Assembly: GCF_020536995.1 (NCBI RefSeq) | Contig: NC_068360.1 | Span: 14,558,178 to 14,622,177 of the forward strand | Source: Dreissena polymorpha | Lineage: Eukaryota; Mollusca; Bivalvia; Myida; Dreissenidae | Direction: 5' to 3' | DNA length: 64,000 nucleotides | Shown: positions 11,376 through 22,812 of the stretch, in pieces | Layout of the letters: the number at the start of each line of letters is the position of its first letter | Position numbering within the stretch: position 1 is the stretch's first letter | Position numbers and translations under genes: made by a program | Notes under the pieces: generated by a model | Told to the model about the DNA's origin: nothing | Databases searched by the model: none | The model's input: only the letters and a program-made list of their open reading frames with translations

Positions 11376-11614
11376 TAACCCTTTACCCCTTATAATTGCA
11401 CTTTGATGTGTTATTAGTCCCCCTGGGCAATCAAATCAAATTTAAAATCTTCTTTACTAAAATTAAGTTTTAAAGTCGTCCTTTCCAACTTGAGATACTG
11501 ATGAGCAGAAAACAGCATAAAGCTTGAACAATCAGCGAGTTACTCACAGGCTGTTCTGGTTTTATGCTGGTTGCAAAAGCCATTTTCACTTTGCTTCTGA
11601 GTGGGAAAGGGTTA
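11376..11614 (+). mobile_element. TTAA-type miniature element B, complete copy
   Basis: TTAACCCTTTACCCC at the left and GTGGGAAAGGGTTAA at the right form inverted ends inside a TTAA duplication. The interior carries actgatgagcagaaaacagc and gttactcacaggctgttctgg, diagnostic of the family. Other copies: 13,470-13,686, 13,759-13,984, 38,730-38,950, 41,271-41,459 and a decayed one at 62,514-62,656. Confidence 0.87.
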
Positions 11615-12220
11615 ATCAGGCACTGTATGGTGGCGCATTGTTTTATTATTGTAGATATTAAGGATGCTTTATATGAACCCTTTGTGTAAAAATTCGTTAT
11701 TTGTTCATGATGTTAAATTGCATAACTAAGTGTAGCATTGGTAAACAGGTGTTTTTTTACCTAAATAAAGTTGTACATGCATTACAAAAAAGAAACCAGC
11801 ATTTCGAAATTAACTATTCTGTTGTACTGGATTACCCACATTCAAAGTTTATCAAAACATTTCCATAGATAGCACACGTCAACATCCATTTTTCTGCACA
11901 AATGGTCGTATATATACAGTACATTGTTCAGATGTGACTCAATATTTTACCCCAACCAGGAAGGATCTCAAACGCAATTTCATGCATGAGAATTCTCATT
12001 GAAAAGTGGAGTCCGCTGGCTGAATTTGTTTATTAAAATTCCTTGGCAAGCCTCCATATTATATCACCTAATACAAGATAACTATTGATGCAAAGCATCA
12101 AAGGGCGTCGGGAATTTCAGTGTAAAAGGCACTCAATGAAGTTACATGGAACGATTTTTTTTCTACTGAAAATATTAATATATTGGCCAAATATTTTAAA
12201 CAAAATAGAAAAAGATACTG
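11615..12220. other. Intergenic DNA, nothing recognised
   Basis: No gene or identifiable repeat is supported. Confidence 0.4.
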
Positions 12221-12338
12221 GTATAACCATTATCTATGATTTTGTGTTATAACCCCCCAATAACCATTATCTATGATGTGGTGTTATAACCCCCAAATAA
12301 CCATTATCTATGATTTTGTATTGTAACCCCCAAATATT
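12221..12338. repeat. Short tandem repeat, three units of about 39 bp
   Basis: The unit ataaccattatctatgatt plus tgtgttataaccccc occurs three times in a row with small changes. Confidence 0.8.
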
Positions 12339-12717
12339 TCATAGTTCATTTTATTTACATTGGTTTCCTTTTTTACTGGCATCCGTGTGCAGTTTTCATT
12401 AATGGAACAGAACTGTGTAGGTTTAAAAAAATCTGCTTTATCTTGTAAGCGTAATTTCATATTTTTCTCAACTTCAAGGGAAGATGATTCTGAACTTATT
12501 CTTAGGTTGCTCATTTACGAGAGGGGTTGAGTACTCATTGATATGAAAACACTGTAAAAGTTTTAATGTGTTTACGAACCCACCCCACCCTCTCACACAT
12601 ATATTTCATGGGCATTATTAAAAACAAAAAATGGTTACAATAAAACAGCATATTTATTAAAACTAAAATGTCTACATCAAAACCAAAAGTTAACATAGAA
12701 CACAAATAAAATAATTT

Positions 12718-12788
12718 GATTCTACTGGGGCTCGAACCTTGGGCCTCTCACATGTGAAGCGAGCGTGTAACCACTACACTACGGAACC
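12718..12788 (-). tRNA. tRNA-Val(CAC)-like sequence, probably a pseudogene
   Basis: The minus strand folds as a tRNA: acceptor strand GGTTCCG, D-arm region TAGTGTAGTGGTTA (also the A-box), anticodon stem CTCGC/GTGAG around the loop TTCACAT with anticodon CAC, and a T-loop TTCGAGC preceded by GG (B-box). This follows animal tRNA-Val closely through the anticodon arm. The T-stem (CAAGG against CCCAG) pairs at only three of five positions, and the 3' acceptor strand (TAGAATC) pairs imperfectly. That suggests a decayed copy or a SINE head. No SINE body repeated elsewhere in the window follows it. Confidence 0.6.
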
Positions 12789-13469
12789 GCTTGAACAATC
12801 ACCTTCTAACTAAGATATTAATAAGTGACTGTAGTGTAACAGTTATCAATAAAGCAATAAACCGTGTAATCACTGTCGTTTTGTAAAATTGAAGAAAATA
12901 TGCGTTAACCAAAACTGGAACAGCAAAAGTCTGCGCTATTGTTAGAAAAACCACAAAATAAATATATTTTGATTGTTTTGTTTTTATACAATACCAGAAA
13001 GTTTCACCGGTTCGCGTATTTGCCCAGTCCCTGTGATCTTTTATTATTGCCCAGTCCCTGTGATCAGTTATTAATTCAAAGAATTAGCTTTGCATTATTG
13101 GCAATAAATGCTGTAGTAAATGTAATAGGCTCAAATGCAGTATTTATTTACACTAATTCACACAAAAAATCACCACTATGCAAGATATTCTGAAAAAAAA
13201 ATATATACATTGATCCTTAAAATAACTTCTCCCATAAGCGAAAAAAAAACGTATTACATACGAGTCGCCGCACTTCAGTGCGACGCCATTATTATTATTT
13301 TGCAACATTATATATATATATATATATGAAAAGATTTGTTTTAAAATGATTCATTGTAGGACATTTCAAATTTATATGACATGATCCAGACACTGGGCTC
13401 AACTTTCTTGAACATCCATAAGCCTGGTTTAAGAAAAAACTTGCTTATTTCATTACAACTTATAAAACA
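12789..13469. other. AT-rich DNA with a small hairpin and a (TA)n run
   Basis: No gene is supported. A GC-rich palindrome (gccgcacttcagtgcgacg, about 13,267-13,285) and a TA microsatellite (13,309-13,327) are visible. Confidence 0.5.
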
Positions 13470-13686
13470 TTTTGATGTGTTTGTTAAAGTACCTTAGACA
13501 ATCTAATTAAAGTAAAAATCTTCTTAACTAGAATCAAGTTTTAAAGGCTTCATTTCCAACCTTAAGATACTGATGAGCAGCAAACAACATAAAACCTGAA
13601 CTGGTTGCGAGTTACTCGCAGGCTGTTCTGGTTTTATGCTGTTTGCGAACGCCATTTTCACCTAGCTTCTGATGGGGAAAGGGTTA
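13470..13686 (+). mobile_element. TTAA-type miniature element B, left end eroded
   Basis: Interior motifs gatactgatgagcagcaaac and gagttactcgcaggctgttc are present, and the right end gggaaagggttaa is intact. The left TTAA end is not clear. Confidence 0.8.
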
Positions 13687-13758
13687 AGTCACTTATTTCA
13701 TTTATTAATATAATACTGTATTGCAACATAAAAAATGTGAGCTTACGCTTGTACGGAT

Positions 13759-13984
13759 TTAACCCTTTTCCCACTTTAGAAACAAAGTGAAAATGGCAAA
13801 CAGCATCAAAACGGAACAGCCTGCGTGTAACTCACAGTCTGTTCAGGTTTTATGCTGTTTTCTGCTCATCAGTATATAAGGATGGGAAATGAAGCCTTAA
13901 AAACCTGAATCTAGTAAGAAAGGTCTTATATTAAACTTAACTTTCAAATGCCTCAAAATACGTATCTAAGAGGTAAAGGGTTAA
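13759..13984 (-). mobile_element. TTAA-type miniature element B, complete copy
   Basis: TTAACCCTTTTCCCACTTT at the left and gaggtaaagggttaa at the right; interior motifs are in inverse order to the copy at 11,376. It sits only 72 bp from the preceding copy, in opposite orientation. Confidence 0.87.
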
Positions 13985-14102
13985 AGGGCAGACATTTGTT
14001 TTAGATATCAGGGCCACTTCATAACCTCACAACCTCATCAATAAAGCATATTCATGAGACATTACTTACCCTAGGTTGATAAAAATTCATCCAAAAACAT
14101 CA

Positions 14103-15702
14103 TTTTTAGCTCCACTGGCCAGAGGCCAGCGGGGCTTATGTCATGATCCTGTGTCTGTCGTGCGTGCGTGCGTTAACTTTTTCTTTAAACATCTTCTTCT
14201 CCTAAACTACAAGTCCAATTCTGATAAAACTTCTCACAAATGTTCCTGGGGTTAACCTCTTTCAAATTTGTTCAAATTATGCCCCTGGGGTCAAATTTGA
14301 CCCCGCCCTGGGGGTCAATAAATTGAGCATATGCTTATATAAAGCCTATTTTGTGCAAACTTTAAAAATCTTTTTGTCCATAACCATTGGGCCTATTTCA
14401 ACTAAATTTGGTATGTATTAAAATCTTTAAGTTCTCTACCAAGTTTTTTTTAAATTATGCCCCTAGGGTCAAATTTGACCCTTCCCCGGGGGTCACAAAA
14501 ATGAACATATGCTTAAATAAGGCCTATTTTGTGCAAACTTTAAAAATCTTCTTGTTCATAATTATAGAGCCTATGGCTACTAAATTTGGTATGTAGTGAC
14601 ATCTAATAGTCCTCTACCAAATATGTTCAAGTTATTCCCCTGGGCTCAAATTTGACCCTGCCCCAGGGGTCACAAAATTAAACATATGCTTATATAAAGC
14701 CTCTTTTGTGCAAACTTTAAAAATCTTCCTGTCCATAACCATTGGGCCTAGGGCCACCAAATTTGGTATGTAGTGACATCTTCTAGTTCTCTACCAAGTT
14801 TGTCCATATTATGCCCCTGGGGCAAAATTTATGTCTCGAAGGCTCCCATTAAAAATTTGTTCAAGAAAATTTGATTCGTCAAAAAACATGGCCACAGGAA
14901 GTCGTTGCACTTTGCATGTGTATGCGTTTTTGCTATTTATTCATTATGGGATGAATAAACTACTGGTATTTTCTTCTCAAACTAAAAGTTTATCAAAATA
15001 CACTTGGAATAACTTTTAATTATAAGAGATAAATGCATACATGTCGAGCGTAAAAGGTAGACCAACATCTTAACTATTCATAAATGTTAACCCTTTACCA
15101 AACGACACATTTTGGACTGTCCCAAATTGAAAGAGATTGCAGACGAGAAATAATATTGTAAAGGACTATTTATAAATTGGCTGGGTGGGGTTGAAATCAT
15201 TGTGATAAAAGGAGAAATTTCTCCTTTTTGAAACCGGAAGTCCTGTTTTCAAAACAAAAACAAACTCTTCAGAAGGAGTTATGGTCTATTGGAAGGTCGA
15301 GAAAGGCATTTGGTACTTAATCATCCCATATCTACAAAGAAATTAAATGTATATGAAGGAACTTTCATTAATCTTGTAGAACATGCGTAGATTTGATCTT
15401 CAGCATCTAAAAATATGTGAAATAGAAAGAACGACAATATCTTTTGGAGAGATAAATGTACCAACGTTATAAGAAAAGGACCTGTGCGACAATTCCCGGG
15501 TTTTTAGTCTGTTTAGTTAACACCGTAGTAACGTTTTCCATATATAAAAATGCTCACCCTTCCAACTTTAAGCGCCCAGTGGGACGAGGGATAGAAAGAG
15601 AAAGTCACATGCTTGAGTACATTTCAACCCATGTGCATTGCACGCTTTTTTCGCATAAAAAAACAGTGGAGCGATACAGGGCCATCATGGCCCTCTTGTT
15701 TT
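14103..15702. mobile_element. Pearl-like element with 180-bp core repeats (agctccactggcc type)
   Basis: Starts tttttagctccactggccag, whose ggccagaggccag forms a small palindrome, and ends ggccatcatggccctcttgt. The core (about 14,260-14,830) holds three to four units of about 180 bp with aaattatgcccctggggtc, catatgcttatataaagcct and accaaatttggtatgtagtg. The right half (14,830-15,660) is not repetitive apart from a TTAA-family C fragment at 15,088-15,240. Non-coding. Confidence 0.78.
15088..15240 (+). mobile_element. TTAA-type miniature element C, partial copy nested in the pearl-like element
   Basis: Begins TTAACCCTTTACCAAACGAC and includes cattgtgataaaaggagaaa. The same succession is seen at 35,258-35,400 and, with its hairpin, at 36,830-37,050. 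The right end is not resolved. Confidence 0.6.
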
Positions 15703-15719
15703 AATATAAATATGGATTC

Positions 15720-16560
15720 AAATTATAATAAGGTAGTCCAAGAGATGGCTATATCCCCCACAAGATTCCTTTGACATTTAAATGGTTACCTTGATTATCA
15801 GACAGCGTTATTGATTCCTGACTCGTAACATGTTCTGATTGACATGAATTTTTTATGAGAACACTTCATAGGGTATTGATCATAGTAAGCTGAGACTAAA
15901 CACAAGAACCATGATGGTCCTTAAGGGCTCAACTGAGTTTGGGGTAAACCTATTGTAGAAATACAATCTGGTGACCTTAATTTTGAACACATGTGACTTA
16001 GGCTAGGTATTGTCCAAACAAAAATCGGACCAAGTTTCCTCAAGATTGAGTCATAAATGTGGCTTCTAGTGTGGTGACAAGATTTTTCCTTTATTTGACC
16101 TAGTGACCTATTTTTTGGAAAAAAATGACCCCAAAAACAAACTTCACTTAGATACTGTCCAGATAAACATTCTTATCAAGTTTCATTAAGATAGTCATTA
16201 ATGTGGTCTCTAAAGTGGATATTTTTTTTTCTAAAAGGTGACTTTGACCTAGTCTTTGGATGACCGAGATCCAAATTCACATAAGATTGAATCTTAAATG
16301 TGGCCTTGATAACAAGGTTTTCTAAGATGTGACTTGGTGACCTTGTGTTTGGATGCACCCACACCTGCATACAAACACAGCCTAGATATAGTCATGATAA
16401 GCATTCATTCACAAGTTTCATACAGTTTGAGCCATAAATGTTGCCTTTAGTTATCATGTTTTTCTCTGATTTTACGTTATGACCTCATTATGTGACGCGC
16501 ATGATCAAGATTCATCGTTCCTAAAAAAGTTGTCAATCTGTTGCTCTGGTATCCTTCCTA
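15720..16560 (-). repeat. Dispersed repeat with imperfect units of about 150 bp
   Basis: Successive blocks contain caagtttcctcaagattgag, tcataaatgtggcttctagt and variants of gacctagtgacctatttttt. A related stretch occurs at 32,620-32,960. Borders are not sharp. Non-coding. Confidence 0.6.
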
Positions 16561-16609
16561 CCATTGAGTAATTAAGTGGTAATTAAATTGGATGCGTTTC
16601 AATTCTCTT

Positions 16610-16850
16610 TTATTATGCCCCCCTTCCAAGAAGAGGGGGTATATTGCTTTGCTCATGTCGGTCTGTCGGTCCGTCCACCAGGTGGTTGTCAGATGATAAC
16701 TCAAGAACGCTTGGGCCTAGGATCATGAAACTTCATAGGTACATTGATCATGACTCGCAGATGACCCCTATTGATTTTGAGGTCACTAGGTCAAAGGTCA
16801 CGGTGACCCGAAATAGTAAAATGGTTTTTGGATGATAACTCAAGAATGCA
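16610..16850 (+). mobile_element. AGGTCA element (gggcctaggatcatgaaac type), left part
   Basis: Carries tatgccccccttccaagaag at the left end, then cctaggatcatgaaacttca, tgacccctattgattttgag and aggtcactaggtcaaaggtc. This is the same family as the six-unit copy at 46,749-47,585, in the other orientation. The element breaks off before the C-rich satellite and resumes at 21,757. Confidence 0.8.
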
Positions 16851-17149
16851 TACGCGGCCAACAGGGCGAACTCTGAACAATATAATTGAAGCAACTGGTC
16901 TGTAATCCTAAATCTATAATTATCAGTCCAATGAAACATCATCCTTTGAGTAAAATAAAGTGGATCAGTAAAAATATTATCAGAATATGTTGTTTTTTTT
17001 GTATATTAAATATTGTGTTAATGTTTAATTTTGTTGATTAATATAAATATAAGCAGGACAGGGGAGGTAATACACTATTATATCTCTCTTATATACAGGG
17101 GAAACAAATGCAATAAATTAAAATTTCATGTTTAATGAATAGAGGATAT

Positions 17150-20100
17150 CACCCCCCCCCCAATTTTTTTAAACATCATCTAATAAATTACCACACCCCA
17201 CATTAAACCCCCCTCTCCGCCCCACCCCCCTACCCCCCACCCCCCTACCCCCCGACCCCCTATTTTTTTAAACATCTAATAAATAACCCCACCACACATT
17301 ATACCCCCCTCTTACTCCCCCTACCCCCACCCCCCCCAATTTTTTTTAAACATCTAATAATTTACCCCACCCCACATTATACCCCCCTCTCACTCCCCCC
17401 TACCCACCACCCCCCACCAGCCCCCCCCCCAAATTTTTATTTTTTTAAACATCTAATAAATAACCCCACCCCACATTATTACCCCCCTCTCACCCCCTAC
17501 CCCCCCCCACCCACTTACCCCCCCCCCACCCCCCACCCCCAATTTTTTTTTAAACATCTTATTAATTACCCCCCATTTTTTAATTTTTTTTTTAAACATC
17601 TGATAAATTACCCCACCCCACATTATTACCCCCTATCACACCCCCACCCCCCCTACCCCCCACCCCACCATTTTTAAAAACATCTTATAAATTAACCACA
17701 CCCCACAGTATAACCCCCTCTCACCCCCACCCCCCTACCCCTCCCACCCCCCAATTTTTTTTTAAACATCTAATAAATTACCACACCCCACATTATACCC
17801 TCCTCTCACTCCCCCCCTACCCCCCACCCCCCAATTTTTTTTTAAACATCTAATAAATAACCCCCACCCCACATTATTACCCCCTCTCACCCCCACCCCC
17901 CAATTTTTTTAAACATCTAATAGATAACACCCTACATTATTACCCCCTCTCATCCCCCCTAACCCCCCCCTACCCCCCACCCCACACCCCCCCCCATTTT
18001 TTTTATTTTTTTTAAACATCTAATAAATTACCCCCACCCCACATTATTACCCCCTCACACCCCCCTACCCCCCCCACCCACTTACCCCCCCCCCACCCCC
18101 CACCCCCAATTTTTTTTTAAACATCTTATTAATTACCACACCCCACATTACACCCCCCCTCTCACCCCCCCTACCACCCCACCCCCCCTACCCCAACATA
18201 CCCCCCATTTTTTTTAAAACATCTAATAAATTACCACACCCCCACATTATTACCCCCCTCTCACCCCCCTACCCCCCCACTCCCCTCACCCCCCCACCCC
18301 CAATTTTTTTTTAACATCTTATAAATTACCATACCCCACATTATACCCCCCTCGCACCCCCCCTACCCCCACCCCCCTTACCCCCAAATTTTTTTTAATT
18401 ATTTTTTAACATCTAATAATTACCACACCCAACATTAATTACCACCCCTCTTACCCCCCCACCCCCCCTTCCCCACCCCCAATTTTTTTTAAAACATCTT
18501 AAAAATTACCACACCCCACATTATTACCCCCTCTCACCCCCTACCTACCCCCACCCCCACCCCCCATTTTTTTTATTTTTTTTTTAAACATCTGATAAAT
18601 TACCCCACCCCACATATTAACCCCCTTTCATTCACCCCCTACTACCCCTTCACACCCCCTACTCCCCCCCCCCCCCAAATTTTTTTTATTTCAAACATCA
18701 TATAAATTTCCACACCCCACATTATTAACCCCCTCTCACCCCCCCCACCCCCCCCCTAACCCCACCCCCCACCCCCCCCATTTTTTAAAACATCTTATAA
18801 AAATTACCACAATCCCCACAGTATAACCCCCTCTCACCACCCCACCCCCCTACCCCCCCCACCCCCCAATTTTTTTTTTTAAACATCTAATAAATGACCA
18901 CACCCCACATTATACCCTCCTCTCACTCCCCCCCTACCCCCCACCCCCCAATTTTTTTTAAACATCTAATAAATAACCCCCACCCCACATTATTACCCCC
19001 TCTCACCCCCACCCCCCCCAATTTTTTTTAAACATCTAATAGATAACCCCACCCTACATTATTACCCACTCTCATCCCCCCTAACCCCCCCTACCCCCCA
19101 CCCCACACCCCCCCAATTTATTTTTTATTTTTTTAAACATCTAATAAATTACCCCACCCCACATTATTACCCCCCTCATACCCCCCTACCCCCCCACCCA
19201 CTTACCCCCCCCCACCCCCCCACCCCCAATTTTTTTTTAAACATCTTATTAATTACCACACCCCACATTACACCCCCCCTCTCACCCCCCCTACCACCCC
19301 ACCACCCCCTACCCCAACATCCCCCCCATTTTTTTTAAACATCTAATAAATTACCACACCCCACATTTATCCTACCCCCTCTCACCCACCCCTACCCCCC
19401 CCACTCGCCCTCACCCCCCCCCCACCCCCAATTTGTTTTTAACATCTTATAAATTACCACACCCCACATTATACCCCCTCGCACCCCCTACCCCCACCCC
19501 CTTACCCCCCAATTTTTTTTAATTATTTATTAAACATCTAATAATTACCACACCCAACATTATTACCCCCCACCGCCACCTTCCCCCACCCCCCAATTTT
19601 TTTTTAAACATCTTATAAATTACCACACCCCACATTATAATACCCCCCTCGCACCCCCCACCCCCCTACCCTCCTCTCACCCCCCACCTCCCCTACCCCT
19701 CTCTCAACCCCCACCCCCCCCTACCACCACACCCCCTACCCCACCCCCCCCCCCTAATTTTTTTTTCTAAAACATCTAATAAATTACCACAACCCCACAT
19801 TATAACCCTCATCTCACTCTCCCCTACCCCCCCACACCCCCATTTTTTAAAACATCTAATAAATAACCACACCCACATTATTACCCCCCTCTCACCCCCA
19901 CCCCCCTACCCCCCAACCCACCCATTTTTTTAAACATCTAATTAATTACCCCACCCCACATTATTACCCACTCTCTAACCCCCCACCCCCCCCATTATTT
20001 TTTTTAAACATTATAAATTACCCCACCCCACATTATACCCCCCTCTCACCCCCACCCCCATCCCTCCCCTAAATTATTTTTTTTAAACATCTAATAAATT

Positions 20101-21750
20101 ACCACACACCACAGTATACCCCCTCTCACCCCGTCCCCCCTACCCCCCCCCCCAATTTTCTTTTTTAAAACATCTTATAAATTACCACACCCCACATTAT
20201 AACCCTCCTCTCACTCCCCCCTACCCCCCCACCCCCCCCCCAATTTTTTTAAACATCTAATAATACCTCCCCACCCCACATTATTACCACCCTCCTCACC
20301 CTCCAACCCCCCCACCCCCATACCTCCACCCCCCCCCATTTTTTTTAAACATCTAATAGATAACCCCACCCCACATTATTACCCCCCTCTCACCCCCCTA
20401 ACCCCCCCCCCCTACCCCACACCCCCACACCCCCCCCCCCCCCACCCCCAATTTTTTTTTATTTTTTTAAAACATCTAATAAATTACCACAAACCCCACA
20501 TTATTACCCCCCTCACACACCCCCCTACCACCCCCCCACCCACTTACCCCCCCCACCCCCAAATTTTTTTAAACATCTTATTAATTACCACACCCCACAT
20601 TATAACCCCCCTCTCACCCCCCCCCTACCCACCCACCCCCCCTACCCCCCACCCCCCCCCCTCCCCCCATTTTTTTTAAACATCTAATAAATTACCACAC
20701 CCCACATTACCCCCTTACCCCCCCTACTCACCCCCTCCCACCCCCCTACCCCCCACTCCCCTCACCCCCCCCCACCCCCAATTTTTTTTTAACATCTTAT
20801 AAATTACCACACCCCACATTATACCCTCCCCCTCGCACCCCCTACCCCCCCACCCATTTACCCCCCCCAAATTTTTATTATTATTTTTTAAACATCTAAT
20901 AAATTACCACACCCAACATTATTACCCCCCTCTTACCCCCTACCACCCCCCCCACCCCCCCCCCCCACCCCCTTCCCCCACCCCCCACCCCCCAATTTTT
21001 TTTAAACATCTTATATAATTACCACACTCCACATTATACCCCCGTCTCACCCCCCACCCCCCCCCCCACCCCCCCTACCCTCCTCTCACACCCCACCACT
21101 CCCCCTACCCCCCCCCCCCTCTCACCCCCCACCCCCCTACCACCAACCACCCCCTACCCCCCACCTCCCACCCCCCCCCAAATTTTTTTTTTAAACATCT
21201 TATAAATTACCACACCCCACATTATAACCCTCCTCTCACTCTCTCCCCTACCCCCCCACCCCCCCCATTTTTTTTAAACATCTAATAAATACCCACACCT
21301 CCACATTATTACCTACCCCCTCTCACCCCCACCCCCCCTACCACCCCAACCCCCCCCCCCCCATTTTTTAAACATCTAATTAATTACCCCACCCCACAGT
21401 TGTATTACCCCCTCTCTCAACCCCCCACCCCCCCATTATTTTTTTAAAACATATTATAAATTACCAGCACCCCACATTATACCCCCCTCTCACCCCCACC
21501 CCCATCCCTCCCCTACATTATTTTTTTAAACATCTAATAAATTACCACACACCACATTTTACTTACCCCCCCGCTCACCTCCCCCTACCACCCCCCCCCA
21601 AAAAAATATATATATATTTTTTAAACATCTAATAAATTACCACACCCCACATTATACCCCCTCTCACCCCCACCCCCACTCCCCCCCCCCCCATTTTTTT
21701 TTAAACATCTTATAAATTACCACACCCCACATTATACCCCCCTCTCACTC
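17150..21750. repeat. C-rich satellite, about 49 units, with higher-order structure
   Basis: About 4.6 kb almost devoid of G on the plus strand. Each unit of 70-190 bp (mean about 94) has a T-rich anchor (aattttttttaaacatctaa plus taaattacc), then caccccacattattaccccc, ctctcac, and runs of cccctacccccccaccccc. Diagnostic variants recur at a longer period: the taatagataa unit at about 17,918, 19,038 and 20,354, and the cccacttaccc variant at about 18,077, 19,196 and 20,539. This points to a higher-order repeat of about 1.12 kb, longer in the third copy. The minus strand is rich in GGGGGTGGGGGG and could form G-quadruplexes. Confidence 0.93.
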
Positions 21751-21756
21751 CCCCCT

Positions 21757-21945
21757 TGATCATGACTGGCATATGACCCCTATTGATTTTCAGGTCACTA
21801 GGTCAAAGGTCAAGGTCACAGTGACTCGAAATAGTACAATGGTTTCCAGATGATAACTTACATTAGGTCAAAGGTCAAGGTCACAGTGACAAAAAACGTA
21901 TTCACACAATGGCTGCCACTACAACTGACAGCCCATATTTTTGAA
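21757..21945 (+). mobile_element. AGGTCA element (gggcctaggatcatgaaac type), right part
   Basis: Resumes in mid-unit with ttgatcatgactggcatatg, then aggtcactaggtcaaaggtc and caaggtcacagtgactcgaa, and ends near actgacagcccatat. With 16,610-16,850 it makes one element split by, or internally expanded into, the satellite. Confidence 0.78.
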
Positions 21946-22199
21946 TTGTTTTTATTTCCTCTGTCACATGTTCAAGTCAATTATATATTGTAGAACACTT
22001 TTCATTTGGAATTTCAAACTAGGTTAGCAATTTCTTACTGACCATTGTAGGTTCCATGTCACCCTGAGATTAGATGTATGTATGTTTATGTGTTTATTAT
22101 AAGCTTTTACTCATTTTCATCTAGTTTTGTACATTTGAACTCATCAATATGCTCACATGTAAAATGTAGAAAATTCAGTATGGCTTTTCTGGTAAATGT

Positions 22200-22812
22200 G
22201 GGTACTCTTGATTGTGAAGCAGGACCTTTTTATTTTCACTTGTGACCCTTTTGAATAATTCAGTCTCATGTATAGTTTTAATTATTTTTTTGATAAACCA
22301 AGTCAAGAATATTTCATTACCCTTTTTGAATTCTTCGGATTCATGAAAAGTTCTTCATAAAGTCTTAAAAAAGGAAAAAATATTCAATATACCTTTTTTG
22401 AACCACATACTTTTTTCAAATTCATGAAAATTTCTATATCAATTATTTACCCAAATATTTCTTTTTTTTTTAATCATTACATTTTTCAGATTCATGAAAA
22501 AAACCTCATTAGTTCTTTAAACAAAGTCAAGAATGTCTTATGAACAATTCATGAACCACATAATCTGTTAAGGCGCATGAATCATTCATCATTAGTTCAT
22601 GAACCAAATCATGAATGTTTCTTGAATAAATTATGAAATCGTCTTGTTCATGAACCATTCTTCACTGGTGCATGAATGTTAGTTCACGAATCATTCATGA
22701 ACTTTAGTTCATGAAGTGACTCTCATCAATTTCATGGATTTATCATGAGCTGTTCATGAACTGTTTGTAAAGTTCATTAATTATTCATGAATTCACGAAT
22801 TTCATGCCACAG
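22200..22812. repeat. TTCATGAA-rich palindromic region
   Basis: The palindrome ttcatgaa and near relatives (attcatgaa, gttcatgaa, ttcatgaac) occur more than fifteen times, densest at 22,530-22,800. No fixed period is visible. It stops at ttcatgccacaggggtttac. Function unknown; it could be a decayed element with internal palindromes. Confidence 0.7.

Noticed and set aside
17150-21750. Telomere-like or interstitial telomeric repeat (CCCCTACCCC runs)
   Set aside because: No regular CCCTAA hexamer; the unit is about 94 bp with a T-rich anchor.
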